NCBI GenBank assembly: GCA_002363615.1
Contig: DEWK01000020.1
Coordinates: 62,001-126,000, forward strand
Source: Lachnospira sp. UBA3212
GTDB lineage: Bacteria > Bacillota > Clostridia > Lachnospirales > Lachnospiraceae
Length of the DNA: 64,000 nt
Direction: 5' to 3'
The first letter of the stretch is position 1. The number at the start of each line of letters is the position of its first letter. The notes beneath the pieces are model-generated. The model was not told the DNA's origin, searched no databases, and was given only the letters and a program-made list of their open reading frames with translations. Made by a program: the position numbers and the translations under genes. Below, in pieces: positions 1 to 9,022 of this stretch.

Positions 1-68
1 AGTGCAGCAACTTGACTTGCATACTTTTCATCTGGTCTTACACTTTTAAATGGTTTTATAATTGCCAT
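1..68 (-). CDS. DUF1015 family protein, N-terminal fragment cut by window edge
   Basis: Only the first 22 codons are in the window. They translate as MAIIKPFKSVRPDEKY..., which is the characteristic opening of DUF1015 proteins, a family of unknown biochemical function often found beside serA/serC in Clostridia. The ATG at 66-68 is preceded by AAGGAG on the minus strand (about 78-83), so the start is well placed. It lies downstream of serC-serA in the same orientation, although two hairpins separate it from serA. The rest of the gene is outside the window, so nothing can be said about its integrity. Confidence 0.8.
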   Translation of the reverse strand, partial: MAIIKPFKSVRPDEKYASQVAA

Positions 69-113
69 AATACTTTCTCCTTACCTTCTCATTCCTTATT
101 TGTATAAAGTAAT

Positions 114-150
114 AAAAACCGGTGGCATATCCTTGCCACTGGCTTTTATT
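114..150. terminator. Terminator-like hairpin in the leader of the DUF1015 gene
   Basis: CCGGTGGCA (119-127) pairs with TGCCACTGG (134-142) around a 6-nt loop, with A-rich sequence on one side and T-rich sequence on the other, so it could terminate in either direction. It sits only about 50 nt before the DUF1015 start. It may be a second terminator for serA or a leader hairpin. Confidence 0.5.
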
Positions 151-260
151 TTACCTTAAATAGATTCGTATTTCAAGTTAGGAGTAACTATCTCCTAGGA
201 ATCTTGATCTTTTGCCCAGGAAGTCCTCTTACTATATCTGTCACAAAAGATCCCTACAGT

Positions 261-289
261 AAAAGGAGCCACCAATGGTGACTCCCAAA
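261..289 (-). terminator. Rho-independent terminator of serC-serA
   Basis: On the minus strand GGAGTCACC pairs with GGTGGCTCC around a 3-nt loop and is followed by TTTT. It lies about 30 nt after the serA stop, a normal distance for the terminator of the serC-serA operon. Confidence 0.75.
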
Positions 290-318
290 AACATATCATC
301 TTATCTTATGAAAAGAAA

Positions 319-1479
319 TTACTTTACCACACGAACCTTAATAATTCCATTAAGACCTGAGAACTTAGCAACAAGCTCATCACTTACCGGACTATCAAGA
401 TCAAGGATTGTATAAGCATATTCACCCTTGCTCTTAGAAACCTGTGAAGATACATTGATACCTGCGGTTCCAAAAGCATCATTGATTGCTGAAAGAAGAT
501 TTGGCTCATTCTTGTGGCAAACAGTAACACGAGCTGCAGTAGTACATACACCGTTTTCACAGTTAGGATAATTAACAGAGTTTGTGATATTACCATTCTC
601 TAAGAAATCGCGAAGCTGACGTACAGCCATGATTGCACAATTATCTTCTGACTCCTCGGTAGAAGCACCAAGATGAGGAGTAGCGATGACATTCTTCATA
701 TTAGCAGTCTTAGCGTTCGGAAAATCAGTTACGTAACGAGCAACTTTTCCTTCCTCAATTGCTACAGCCATATCATCATCATTAATCAAAGCATCTCTAG
801 CAAAGTTAAGGATTACAACTCCATCCTTCATCTTTGCAAATGCTTCCTTGTTGATCATACCTCTTGTAGAATCAAGACATGGTACATGAACAGAGATGAA
901 ATCACACTTCTCATAAATCTCATCTGTATTCTTTACATGGATTACATTCTGAGAAAGCTTCCAAGCAGCATCTACTGAAAGATATGGATCATATCCATAA
1001 ACCTTCATACCAAGAGCTGTTGCAGCATTAGCCAGAAGACCACCAATTGCTCCAAGACCGATAATACCTAAAGACTTACCGAGAATTTCGTTACCGGCAA
1101 ACTGCTTCTTTGCCTTCTCCATAGTCTTATTGATATTCTCATCGCTAGCATTGTCGCTTACCCACTTGTTTCCTCCAAGAATATCACGAGATGCAAGAAG
1201 CATACCAGCTACAGCAAGTTCCTTAACACCGTTCGCATTTGCACCAGGGGTATTGAACACAACAATACCCTTCTTAGCATATTCATCACATGGAATGTTA
1301 TTCACACCTGCACCAGCTCTTGCCACAGCCTGTACAGAATCAGATAATTCAATCTCATGCATAGATGCACTACGTACTAAAACAGCATCTGCTTCCTTAA
1401 TATCTTCTGTTTTCTCATAAGATGCATCAAATAAATCTAAACCAATATTTGCGATTGGATTTAAGCAATTATACTTCAT
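319..1479 (-). CDS. serA: D-3-phosphoglycerate dehydrogenase
   Basis: Oxidises 3-phosphoglycerate to 3-phosphohydroxypyruvate with NAD, the first committed step of serine synthesis, in the cytoplasm. The 386-residue protein has the D-2-hydroxyacid dehydrogenase fold. Its NAD-binding GLGAIG motif is at residues 141-146, the catalytic His is in the ATPHLGAST segment, and there is an ACT-like C-terminal domain from about residue 315. This is the short form with ACT but without the extra ASB domain of long SerA proteins. The ACT domain suggests feedback by serine, which is family knowledge and not visible here. It starts 2 nt after the serC stop, so the two genes are translationally close, and the operon ends at the hairpin at 261-289. 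Confidence 0.95.
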   Translation of the reverse strand: MKYNCLNPIANIGLDLFDASYEKTEDIKEADAVLVRSASMHEIELSDSVQAVARAGAGVNNIPCDEYAKKGIVVFNTPGANANGVKELAVAGMLLASRDILGGNKWVSDNASDENINKTMEKAKKQFAGNEILGKSLGIIGLGAIGGLLANAATALGMKVYGYDPYLSVDAAWKLSQNVIHVKNTDEIYEKCDFISVHVPCLDSTRGMINKEAFAKMKDGVVILNFARDALINDDDMAVAIEEGKVARYVTDFPNAKTANMKNVIATPHLGASTEESEDNCAIMAVRQLRDFLENGNITNSVNYPNCENGVCTTAARVTVCHKNEPNLLSAINDAFGTAGINVSSQVSKSKGEYAYTILDLDSPVSDELVAKFSGLNGIIKVRVVK

Positions 1480-1481
1480 AA

Positions 1482-2564
1482 TTAAGCATTCTCCTTCTCA
1501 AACTTATCCATAAACTGAACCAGTGCCTCAACACCAACCTTAGGCATAGCATTGTAAATAGATGCTCTCATACCACCAACGGTTCTATGGCCCTTAAGGT
1601 TCTCAAGACCGCATGCCTTAGCTTCAGCAACAAACTTAGCATCAAGATCAGCATCACCAGTAACAAATGGTACATTCATTAATGAACGGTACTTCTTCTC
1701 AACAGTTCCCTTAAACATCTTCGAATTATCAAGGAAGTCATAAAGAATTGCTGCCTTCTCTTCGTTAATTTTCTTCATAGCCTCAAGACCACCAAGAGAC
1801 TTAATCCACTTAAATACCTTACCACAGATATAAATGTTATAACATGGAGGGGTATTGTAAAGAGATCCCGCATCTGCCTGAGTCTTAAACTTAAGCATGG
1901 TTGGAGTTCCTGGAAGAACATCATCTGTAATAAGATCTTCACGAATAATATCAATAACAATACCTGCAGGTCCAACGTTCTTCTGTACACCACCATAGAC
2001 AAGTGCATACTTGCTTACATCAATAGGCTCTGACAAGAAGCAGGAAGAAATATCAGATACTAAATCCTTACCCTTGGTGTTAGGAAGCTCTGTATATCTA
2101 GTTCCATAAATTGTATTATTCTGGCAAATATAAACGTAATCTGCATCATCACGGATATCAAGATCAGATACATCTGGAATATATGTAAATGTCTTGTCAG
2201 CTGAAGAAGCAATTGCTCTAGCATCACCATACATCTGAGCCTCCTGGAAAGCCTTCTTAGCCCAGTTACCAGTGATAATATACTCAGCCTTCTTATTCTT
2301 CATCAGGTTCATAGGAATTGCAGCAAACTGCTGTGATGCACCACCCTGAAGGAATAATACCTTATAATTGCTAGGAATTCCCATTAAATCTCTGAGATCC
2401 TGCTCTGCCTCATCAAGAATATCTGTAAACATCTTGGATCTATGGCTCATCTCCATAACGGACATACCATAGCCCTTGTAATCTAACATCTCAGCAGCTG
2501 CTTCCTGTAAAACGGACTCAGGTAATACTGCTGGTCCGGCTGAAAAATTGTAAACTCTTGCCAT
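1482..2564 (-). CDS. serC: Phosphoserine aminotransferase
   Basis: Transfers the amino group of glutamate to 3-phosphohydroxypyruvate, giving phosphoserine, the second step of serine synthesis. The 360-residue protein is the usual length. It opens with the family motif YNFSAGPAVLP and carries the PLP-binding lysine at residue 195 in GGVQKNVGPAG. The ATG is preceded by a strong AGGAGG (2574-2579) and by a good promoter at 2628-2656. It is first in the serC-serA operon. No serB homologue is nearby, so the phosphatase step must be encoded elsewhere. Confidence 0.96.
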   Translation of the reverse strand: MARVYNFSAGPAVLPESVLQEAAAEMLDYKGYGMSVMEMSHRSKMFTDILDEAEQDLRDLMGIPSNYKVLFLQGGASQQFAAIPMNLMKNKKAEYIITGNWAKKAFQEAQMYGDARAIASSADKTFTYIPDVSDLDIRDDADYVYICQNNTIYGTRYTELPNTKGKDLVSDISSCFLSEPIDVSKYALVYGGVQKNVGPAGIVIDIIREDLITDDVLPGTPTMLKFKTQADAGSLYNTPPCYNIYICGKVFKWIKSLGGLEAMKKINEEKAAILYDFLDNSKMFKGTVEKKYRSLMNVPFVTGDADLDAKFVAEAKACGLENLKGHRTVGGMRASIYNAMPKVGVEALVQFMDKFEKENA

Positions 2565-2627
2565 CTCTTGTTCCTCCTAATTATCTTGTTCTCTTCGTGC
2601 TAATTTTATTCTTTAGCACACTGAACT

Positions 2628-2656
2628 AGTGTACCCTTTTTCACCACATTTTTCAA
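2628..2656 (-). promoter_or_regulatory. Promoter of serC-serA
   Basis: Minus-strand TTGAAA (2651-2656) and TACACT (2628-2633) are separated by exactly 17 nt and lie about 65 nt upstream of the serC start. A short inverted repeat (GTACACT/AGTGTGC) overlaps the -10 element and could be an operator, but this is not established. Confidence 0.6.
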
Positions 2657-2703
2657 GCATTTCGACAAAAAAATAGTACATATTCACTAAGGTTGATCCT
2701 TTT

Positions 2704-4392
2704 TTACTCGAATCCTCTTGCCTTAAGATCTTCTTCTGAAAATGCAGTATCAATTGGCTTACCGGCAGGTACCATTGGGAATACCTTATCATCGGATTCA
2801 ATCTCACATTCAATTACAACCGGTCCATCCATCTTAAGAGCCTTCTTGATTGCCTCATCAAATTCCTTCTGGTTAGTAGCCTTGAAAGCAGTGGCTCCAA
2901 GTCCTTCAGAAGTCTTAACAAAGTCTACTTTATCTACCAAGTTGGTGTTGGAATAACGCTTTCCATAGAATAAAGTCTGCCACTGACGTACCATTCCAAG
3001 TACATGATTGTTAATAACAATTTCAATAATTGGCACATTATATCTAGAAGCGGTTGCAAGTTCATTTAAATTCATACGGAAGCAACCATCACCTGCAATA
3101 TTAATAACCGTCTTATCTGGACAGCCATACTTAGCTCCGATACAGGCTCCTAAACCATAACCCATGGTTCCAAGACCACCTGAAGTAAGAAGCTGTCTAG
3201 GATTCTTGTACTTGTAGTACTGAGCAGCCCACATCTGATGCTGACCTACATCAGTGGTAATAATAGCCTCACCCTTGGTAGCCTCATAGATTTTTTCAAT
3301 CACATAAGGCCCTGTTAGCTTATCCTTGTGATAGGTCATTGGGAACTGCTTCTGTAACTGAGCAACCTCCTCTAACCATTCCTTATGACTCGCCTGCTTT
3401 ACCACACGATTCATACGATCTAAGATTTCCTTAACATCACCGATGATATGATGATCCGTCTTAATATTTTTATTAATTTCAGCTGCATCAATATCAAACT
3501 GAAGAATCTTTGCATGCTTTGCAAATGACTTTGCCTCACCAATTACTCGGTCTGAGAAACGTGCACCTACGGTGATTAATAAATCACACTTGGTTACTGC
3601 AAAGTTTGAAGTCTTAGTTCCATGCATACCAAGCATACCGGTATACTTAGGATCTGTTCCATCAAATGCTCCCTTACCCATTAATGAGTCACACACTGGA
3701 GCATCTACTAAGGAAGCAAACTTCGCAAGTTCTTTGGATGCTCCTGACAGAGTTGCTCCACCACCAACGAAGATCACAGGCTTTTTTGCCTTTTCAATCA
3801 TCATAGCTGCTGTTTTTACTGCTTCATCTGTGATTTCAGATGTCTCTCTTTCAATTGGAAGAGGCTCTCTTCTTTCATACTCACACTTATTCGCAGTTGC
3901 ATCCTTTGTAATATCAACTAAAACCGGACCCGGTCTGCCTGACTGAGCAATATAAAAGGCACGACGAATGGTATCTGCAAGATTTTCAACTTCCTTAACA
4001 ATGAAATTATACTTAGTAATTGGAAGTGTTGCTCCCACAATATCAATTTCCTGGAAGGAATCCTTACCAAGACCAGACTTCGCAACATTTGCAGTAATTG
4101 CTACCAAAGGAATAGAATCCATATAGGCAGTTGCAATACCGGTAATAAGATTGGTTGCACCAGGACCAGAAGTTGCCATACATACACCAACCTTACCGGT
4201 AGCTCTTGCATATCCATCCGCTGCATGAGCAGCTCCCTGCTCGTGGGAAGTAAGGACATGATTGATTTCATCTGAATGCTTATATAATTCATCATAGACA
4301 TTCAAGATCGTTCCACCTGGATAACCAAATACGGTGTCAACATTCTGTTCCTTTAAACATTCAATAACGATTTCAGAACCTGTTAATTTCAT
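2704..4392 (-). CDS. ilvB: Acetolactate synthase, large catalytic subunit
   Basis: Condenses two pyruvates to 2-acetolactate, or pyruvate and 2-oxobutyrate to acetohydroxybutyrate, in valine, leucine and isoleucine synthesis, using thiamine diphosphate, FAD and Mg. The 562-residue protein has the ThDP-activating glutamate at residue 51 in SHEQGAAHAADGYARATG and the GDG...N ThDP/Mg motif near residue 435. It is last in the gene run leuB-ilvD-ilvB. No small regulatory subunit (ilvN) is adjacent, which is unusual for an anabolic enzyme, so the partner would have to be elsewhere. The sequence resembles the anabolic IlvB type more than the catabolic AlsS, but that is a judgement by eye. Confidence 0.93.
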   Translation of the reverse strand: MKLTGSEIVIECLKEQNVDTVFGYPGGTILNVYDELYKHSDEINHVLTSHEQGAAHAADGYARATGKVGVCMATSGPGATNLITGIATAYMDSIPLVAITANVAKSGLGKDSFQEIDIVGATLPITKYNFIVKEVENLADTIRRAFYIAQSGRPGPVLVDITKDATANKCEYERREPLPIERETSEITDEAVKTAAMMIEKAKKPVIFVGGGATLSGASKELAKFASLVDAPVCDSLMGKGAFDGTDPKYTGMLGMHGTKTSNFAVTKCDLLITVGARFSDRVIGEAKSFAKHAKILQFDIDAAEINKNIKTDHHIIGDVKEILDRMNRVVKQASHKEWLEEVAQLQKQFPMTYHKDKLTGPYVIEKIYEATKGEAIITTDVGQHQMWAAQYYKYKNPRQLLTSGGLGTMGYGLGACIGAKYGCPDKTVINIAGDGCFRMNLNELATASRYNVPIIEIVINNHVLGMVRQWQTLFYGKRYSNTNLVDKVDFVKTSEGLGATAFKATNQKEFDEAIKKALKMDGPVVIECEIESDDKVFPMVPAGKPIDTAFSEEDLKARGFE

Positions 4393-4443
4393 GTGATTTC
4401 TCCTATTTCTAGGCTGTTTTTTCAGCCATTCCTATACTTTCTA

Positions 4444-6108
4444 TTATTTATTGATTTCAAGAATCGCACCACGGTTAGCCGATGTAACCATAGAAGCGTA
4501 TCTTGCAAGATAGCCGGATACTTCTGTCTTCTTTGGAACGAAATTCTTTCTTCTCTCCTCTAATTCCTCATCAGAAACCTTCAGGTTCAATGAATAATTT
4601 GGAATATCGATTGAGATAATATCACCTTCCTGAATTAAGCCGATTGGTCCGCCTACGGCAGCCTCTGGTGAAACATGTCCAATGGAAGCTCCTCGAGATG
4701 CTCCTGAGAAACGTCCATCCGTAATCAAGGCTACGGATGAGCCAAGTCCCATACCTGCAATTGCAGAAGTAGGATTTAACATCTCTCTCATACCAGGACC
4801 ACCCTTAGGACCTTCATAACGGATGACCACAACATCACCGGGAACAATCTTTCCACCCTTGATTGCAGCAATGGCATCTTCCTCTGACTCAAATACCCTG
4901 GCAGGTCCTTCATGTACCATCATCTCAGGTACTACCGCAGAACGCTTTACAACAGAACCATCTGGAGCAATGTTGCCAGAAAGTACTGCAAGACCACCAG
5001 TCTTTGAATAAGGATTATCCAATGGACGAATTACTTCTGGATTTAAGTTTACAGCATTCTTAATATTTTCTCCTACGGTCTTACCGGTTACAGTCATACA
5101 GTCTAAGTTCAAAAGACCTAACTCACTGATTTCCTTCATAACCGCATATACACCACCGGCTTCATTTAAGTCTTCCATATAGGTGTGACCTGCAGGAGCC
5201 AAATGACAAAGGTTTGGAGTCTTCTCACTAATAGGATTTGCAAACTTAATATCAAAATCAAATCCGATTTCATGAGCGATTGCTGGCAAATGAAGCATAG
5301 AGTTGGTTGAGCAGCCAAGAGCCATATCGATGGTTAAGGCATTTAAAATAGCATCCTTTGTCATAATATCTCTTGGACGGATATTCTTTTCCACCAATTC
5401 CATAATTTGCATACCAGCTTTCTTTGCAAGACGGATACGCTCAGAATATACCGCAGGAATGGTACCATTTCCACGAAGCCCCATTCCTAATACCTCTGTT
5501 AAACAATTCATAGAATTTGCAGTATACATACCAGAGCATGAACCACAAGTAGGACATACATGCTCTTCAAAATAAGCAACCTCATCATCGGTCATCTTGC
5601 CTGCCGCATTGGCCCCAACTGCCTCAAACATAGAAGATAAGGATCTCTTATGACCATGTACCTTTCCTGCAAGCATTGGACCGCCGGAAACAAAAATAGT
5701 TGGAATGTTTACTCTTGCTGCAGCCATTAACAAACCTGGTACGTTCTTATCACAGTTTGGAATCATAACAAGTCCATCAAACTGATGGGCAAGAGCCATA
5801 CACTCGGTAGAATCTGCGATCAAATCTCTGGTAACCAGTGAATATCTCATACCGGAATGTCCCATAGCGATACCATCACATACCGCAATTGCAGGGAATT
5901 CTCTAGGCACACCGCCTGCCATGGCAACGCCCATTTTAACAGCTTCTACAATTTTATCGATGTTCATGTGTCCTGGAACGATCTCGTTATAAGAACTAAC
6001 GATACCGATCAAAGGACGCTTCATCTCTTCCTTGGTAAAACCAAGCGCATTTAATAAAGATCTCTGAGGTGCAGCTTGCATCCCCTTAGTAATTGCATCA
6101 CTCTTCAT
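4444..6108 (-). CDS. ilvD: Dihydroxy-acid dehydratase
   Basis: Dehydrates 2,3-dihydroxyisovalerate and 2,3-dihydroxy-3-methylvalerate to the 2-oxo acids, the shared third step of valine and isoleucine synthesis, with an iron-sulfur cluster. At 554 residues it has normal length. The cluster-binding cysteines appear in NCDKN and in the CPTCGSCSGMYTANSMNCL segment, and the C-terminal GRFSGASRG motif is present. The ATG is preceded by AAGGAGA. It lies between leuB (86 nt upstream) and ilvB (51 nt downstream), consistent with one branched-chain amino acid operon. Confidence 0.96.
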   Translation of the reverse strand: MKSDAITKGMQAAPQRSLLNALGFTKEEMKRPLIGIVSSYNEIVPGHMNIDKIVEAVKMGVAMAGGVPREFPAIAVCDGIAMGHSGMRYSLVTRDLIADSTECMALAHQFDGLVMIPNCDKNVPGLLMAAARVNIPTIFVSGGPMLAGKVHGHKRSLSSMFEAVGANAAGKMTDDEVAYFEEHVCPTCGSCSGMYTANSMNCLTEVLGMGLRGNGTIPAVYSERIRLAKKAGMQIMELVEKNIRPRDIMTKDAILNALTIDMALGCSTNSMLHLPAIAHEIGFDFDIKFANPISEKTPNLCHLAPAGHTYMEDLNEAGGVYAVMKEISELGLLNLDCMTVTGKTVGENIKNAVNLNPEVIRPLDNPYSKTGGLAVLSGNIAPDGSVVKRSAVVPEMMVHEGPARVFESEEDAIAAIKGGKIVPGDVVVIRYEGPKGGPGMREMLNPTSAIAGMGLGSSVALITDGRFSGASRGASIGHVSPEAAVGGPIGLIQEGDIISIDIPNYSLNLKVSDEELEERRKNFVPKKTEVSGYLARYASMVTSANRGAILEINK

Positions 6109-6194
6109 AGTAGTTCTCCTTTTCTAAATCTTGTTTTATAATTCTAAGACAAAAGGCCTATCCGTAAATCTTTTTATGGATTACTCCGACTGAC

Positions 6195-7280
6195 TTAAAT
6201 CCTTTTGCTGATTAAATCACCCATCTCAGAACAAGAAACCTGATCCATACCATCTGCCATAATATCCACGGTACGGAAGCCTTCTTCTAGGACCTTGTTT
6301 ACTGCTGCTTCTACTGCATCTGCTTCCTGATCCAAGTCGCAAGAATAACGAAGCATCATAGCTGCTGAAAGAATTGTTGCAATTGGATTTGCAATATTCT
6401 GTCCTGCAATATCAGGTGCAGCACCATGACTTGGTTCATAAAGTCCAAACTTACCTTCTCCAAGACTTGCAGAAGAAAGCATTCCGATGGAACCAGTAAC
6501 CATAGAAGCCTCATCTGATAAAATATCGCCAAACATATTCTCAGTTAAAATGACATCAAACTGAGATGGATTCTTAACCAACTGCATAGCACAATTATCC
6601 ACCAGCATCTCGGTAAGGGTAACTTCCGGATACTCCTTGGCTACTCTTGCCACAACTTTATTCCAAAGTCTTGATGAGTCAAGTACATTCGCCTTTCCAA
6701 CGCTAATCACATTCTTACGACGCTTCATGGCAATCTCAAATCCCTTGCGGGCAATTCTCTCAATCTCACTCTCATCATACTTTAATTCATCATAAGCAGT
6801 CTCAAGACCATTCTCATTCACGGTCTTATGTTCACCAAAGTAAAGACCACCGGTAAGTTCTCGAACGATAATCATATCAAAACCATCTTCCCCGATGATT
6901 TCTTCCTTTAATGGACATGCATCCTTTAATTCCTTATAAAGGTAAGCCGGACGAAGGTTTGCAAATAAACCAAGTCCCTTACGAATTGCTAAAAGACCAG
7001 CTTCCGGACGAAGGTTTGGTGGTAATTCATACCAACTATCCTTTCCTACGACTCCTCCCACGGCACCCAGTAAAACTGCGTCACTTGCCTTGGCAGTTGC
7101 CAGTGCTTCCTCTGTCAGTGGAACACCAGTCTTATCAATCGATACACCACCCATTAGCACTTCTGTGTAGTGGAAAGTATGTCCAAACTTCTTTCCCACC
7201 TGATCTAATACTTTCTGTGCTTCTCTTACGATCTCTGGTCCAATTCCGTCTCCAGGGATTACTGCAATGTTAAATTCCAT
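6195..7280 (-). CDS. leuB: 3-isopropylmalate dehydrogenase
   Basis: Oxidatively decarboxylates 3-isopropylmalate to 2-oxoisocaproate with NAD, the third leucine-specific step. The 361-residue protein has the family signatures IPGDGIGPEIV at the N-terminus, the LLGAVGG and ELTGGLYFG segments, and NMFGDILSDEASM in the C-terminal half, which carries metal-binding aspartates. The start follows an AGGAGG. leuC and leuD are not in the window, and leuA lies 3 kb away as a separate transcription unit. Only 23 nt separate leuB from the upstream yajC, with no hairpin, so read-through from tgt-yajC is likely. Confidence 0.95.
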   Translation of the reverse strand: MEFNIAVIPGDGIGPEIVREAQKVLDQVGKKFGHTFHYTEVLMGGVSIDKTGVPLTEEALATAKASDAVLLGAVGGVVGKDSWYELPPNLRPEAGLLAIRKGLGLFANLRPAYLYKELKDACPLKEEIIGEDGFDMIIVRELTGGLYFGEHKTVNENGLETAYDELKYDESEIERIARKGFEIAMKRRKNVISVGKANVLDSSRLWNKVVARVAKEYPEVTLTEMLVDNCAMQLVKNPSQFDVILTENMFGDILSDEASMVTGSIGMLSSASLGEGKFGLYEPSHGAAPDIAGQNIANPIATILSAAMMLRYSCDLDQEADAVEAAVNKVLEEGFRTVDIMADGMDQVSCSEMGDLISKRI

Positions 7281-7303
7281 CTTGATGGCCTCCTAATCCA
7301 CTT

Positions 7304-7675
7304 TTACTTCTTGTTTAATGTTTTCTTTTCACTTTTTTCTTCAACAATCACTTCTTCCCCATCTGCATGTTCAACCTCAACGATTGCTGACTTCTGCATT
7401 GGAATTCGGCAATTCTTGTTATTACCAAATTCAACAATTACTGTATCCTCGTCGATTGCAATTACAACACCATAAAAACCTGCCGTAGTCAAAACACTAT
7501 CTCCTTCTTTTAAAGAAGAAAGCATGGTTTTCATCTTTGTCTCTTGCTTCTTCTGAGGACGAATCATCATAAAATAAATGATTAATCCAAAGAACACAAT
7601 GTAAATCACTACGAGTGTAAGACTCTGCTTTGTACCATTTCCTGTACCTGATGCTAAAAGATTCAAATAGTTCAT
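7304..7675 (-). CDS. yajC: Preprotein translocase accessory subunit YajC
   Basis: Small single-pass membrane protein that associates with SecDF and the SecYEG translocon. The 123-residue product has a membrane helix at about residues 20-38 (IYIVFFGLIIYFMMIRPQ) ending in the family motif IRPQKKQ, then a soluble SH3-like region. The tail is Lys/Glu-rich. The ATG follows GGAGGT. It lies 17 nt downstream of tgt, the usual tgt-yajC pairing in bacteria. The partner secDF is about 31 kb away, at 38455-40668. Confidence 0.92.
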   Translation of the reverse strand: MNYLNLLASGTGNGTKQSLTLVVIYIVFFGLIIYFMMIRPQKKQETKMKTMLSSLKEGDSVLTTAGFYGVVIAIDEDTVIVEFGNNKNCRIPMQKSAIVEVEHADGEEVIVEEKSEKKTLNKK

Positions 7676-7692
7676 GTTACCTCCATTACTGG

Positions 7693-8826
7693 TTATGCCT
7701 GCTTTCCTCGCATCATCTCCAGTTTTCTCTTTTTGTATTCTTTGTAATCACCTGCTTCAATCGCCTGGCGAATTTCAAACATCATTGTATTATAAAAATA
7801 TAAATTGTGCAATACGCATAATCTCATGCCTAGCATCTCTTTTGCCTTTAATAAATGTCTTATATAAGCCCTTGTATAGTGCTTACATGCCGGGCACTGA
7901 CATCCTTCTTCGATTGGCTTGTCATCTAATTCAAATTTTTGATTAAAGAGATTTAACTTACCGTGGTTGGTATAAACATTTCCATGACGACCATTTCTAG
8001 AAGGATAAACACAATCGAAGAAATCCACTCCTCGGTCCACGGCCTCAAGGATATTATCAGGTGTTCCCACTCCCATTAGGTAGGTGGGTTTTTCTTCCGG
8101 AAGATAAGGAACCGTCTCATCTAAGATTCGATACATTTCTTCCGTAGGTTCTCCTACTGCCAAACCACCTAAGGCATATCCATCTAAGTCCATAGCCGAA
8201 ATCTCCTTGGCATGCTTGATTCGAATCTCCTTATAGGTAGTTCCCTGATTGATTCCAAAGAGTAACTGATTTTTATTAATGGTATCTGGCAAACTGTTTA
8301 ACCTTGCCATCTCCACCCTACATCGATCCAACCATCTAGTGGTTCGATCCACACTTTTTTTCACATAATCATAATCTGCATCATGAGGAATACATTCATC
8401 AAAAGCCATGGCAATGGTAGATGCCAGGTTAGACTGAATCTGCATGCTTTCTTCCGGCCCCATAAAGATTTTTCTTCCGTCTACATGAGAATGAAAGGTG
8501 ACTCCTTCTTCCTTGATTTTTCTAAGACCTGCCAGGGAAAAAACCTGAAAGCCACCGGAATCCGTTAGAATCGGCTTGTCCCAGTTCATAAACTTGTGAA
8601 GACCACCTAGTTTTTTTATCACCTGATCTCCAGGGCGAACATGTAAATGATATGTATTGGACAGTTCTACCAAGGTTCCAATCTCTTGCAGGTCGCTAGT
8701 TGCCACCGCACCCTTGATTGCAGCCTGAGTTCCAACATTCATAAATACGGGAGTTTCAATCACACCATGTACCGTATGAAGTCGTCCTCTTTTTGCTCTT
8801 CCATCCTTTTTGATCAGTTCGTACAT
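7693..8826 (-). CDS. tgt: Queuine tRNA-ribosyltransferase (tRNA-guanine transglycosylase)
   Basis: Exchanges guanine-34 of GUN-anticodon tRNAs for preQ1 or a queuine precursor. The 377-residue protein has the expected length. Visible signatures are LSNTYHLHVRPG near the N-terminus, the nucleophile region TDSGGFQVFSL, the second aspartate in FDCVYPSRNGRHG, and the zinc site CQCPACKHYTRAYIRHL. It is first in the tgt-yajC unit, with a consensus-like promoter upstream at 8864-8892. No preQ1 biosynthesis genes are in the window. Confidence 0.96.
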   Translation of the reverse strand: MYELIKKDGRAKRGRLHTVHGVIETPVFMNVGTQAAIKGAVATSDLQEIGTLVELSNTYHLHVRPGDQVIKKLGGLHKFMNWDKPILTDSGGFQVFSLAGLRKIKEEGVTFHSHVDGRKIFMGPEESMQIQSNLASTIAMAFDECIPHDADYDYVKKSVDRTTRWLDRCRVEMARLNSLPDTINKNQLLFGINQGTTYKEIRIKHAKEISAMDLDGYALGGLAVGEPTEEMYRILDETVPYLPEEKPTYLMGVGTPDNILEAVDRGVDFFDCVYPSRNGRHGNVYTNHGKLNLFNQKFELDDKPIEEGCQCPACKHYTRAYIRHLLKAKEMLGMRLCVLHNLYFYNTMMFEIRQAIEAGDYKEYKKRKLEMMRGKQA

Positions 8827-8863
8827 AAAATCTCCATTCCTATTAAAAAGCGATATCTTTTAA

Positions 8864-8892
8864 ATTCTATTACATTTCTTCCATAAAATCAA
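8864..8892 (-). promoter_or_regulatory. Promoter of tgt
   Basis: Minus-strand TTGATT (8887-8892) and TAGAAT (8864-8869) with a 17-nt spacer, about 38 nt upstream of the tgt ATG. It diverges from the aroC promoter at 8924-8952. Confidence 0.6.
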
Positions 8893-8923
8893 GGCTTTCA
8901 CCAGATTCTATCCCTTCCTCTAC

Positions 8924-8952
8924 TTGTTTTTCCTAAAAAAATCAGATATAAT
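8924..8952 (+). promoter_or_regulatory. Promoter of aroC
   Basis: TTGTTT (8924-8929) and a perfect TATAAT (8947-8952) with a 17-nt spacer. The start would lie near 8960, giving an aroC leader of about 60 nt. Confidence 0.65.
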
Positions 8953-9022
8953 CATAGGCAAGTTTGCAATGTCCAAAATGAAAGGAGTTTTGCAAGACTA
9001 ATTCCTAAGAAAGGACAACACT

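Noticed and set aside
181..257. A short minus-strand frame reading VTDIVRGLPGQKIKIPRR in the serA-DUF1015 gap, vaguely like a LysM end.
   Set aside because: It starts at a GTG with no clear SD and follows a TAG directly; 18 codons is too short to support a gene.
1130..1420. Plus-strand frame inside serA.
   Set aside because: It has no SD or family similarity and lies fully within a well-supported gene on the other strand. The same applies to the many frames antisense to ilvD, leuB, aspS, polC and others.
2581..2640. Hairpin near 2616-2633 considered as the terminator of ilvB.
   Set aside because: Its stem overlaps the serC -10 element and has no T tract on the minus strand, so it fits better as promoter or operator sequence.
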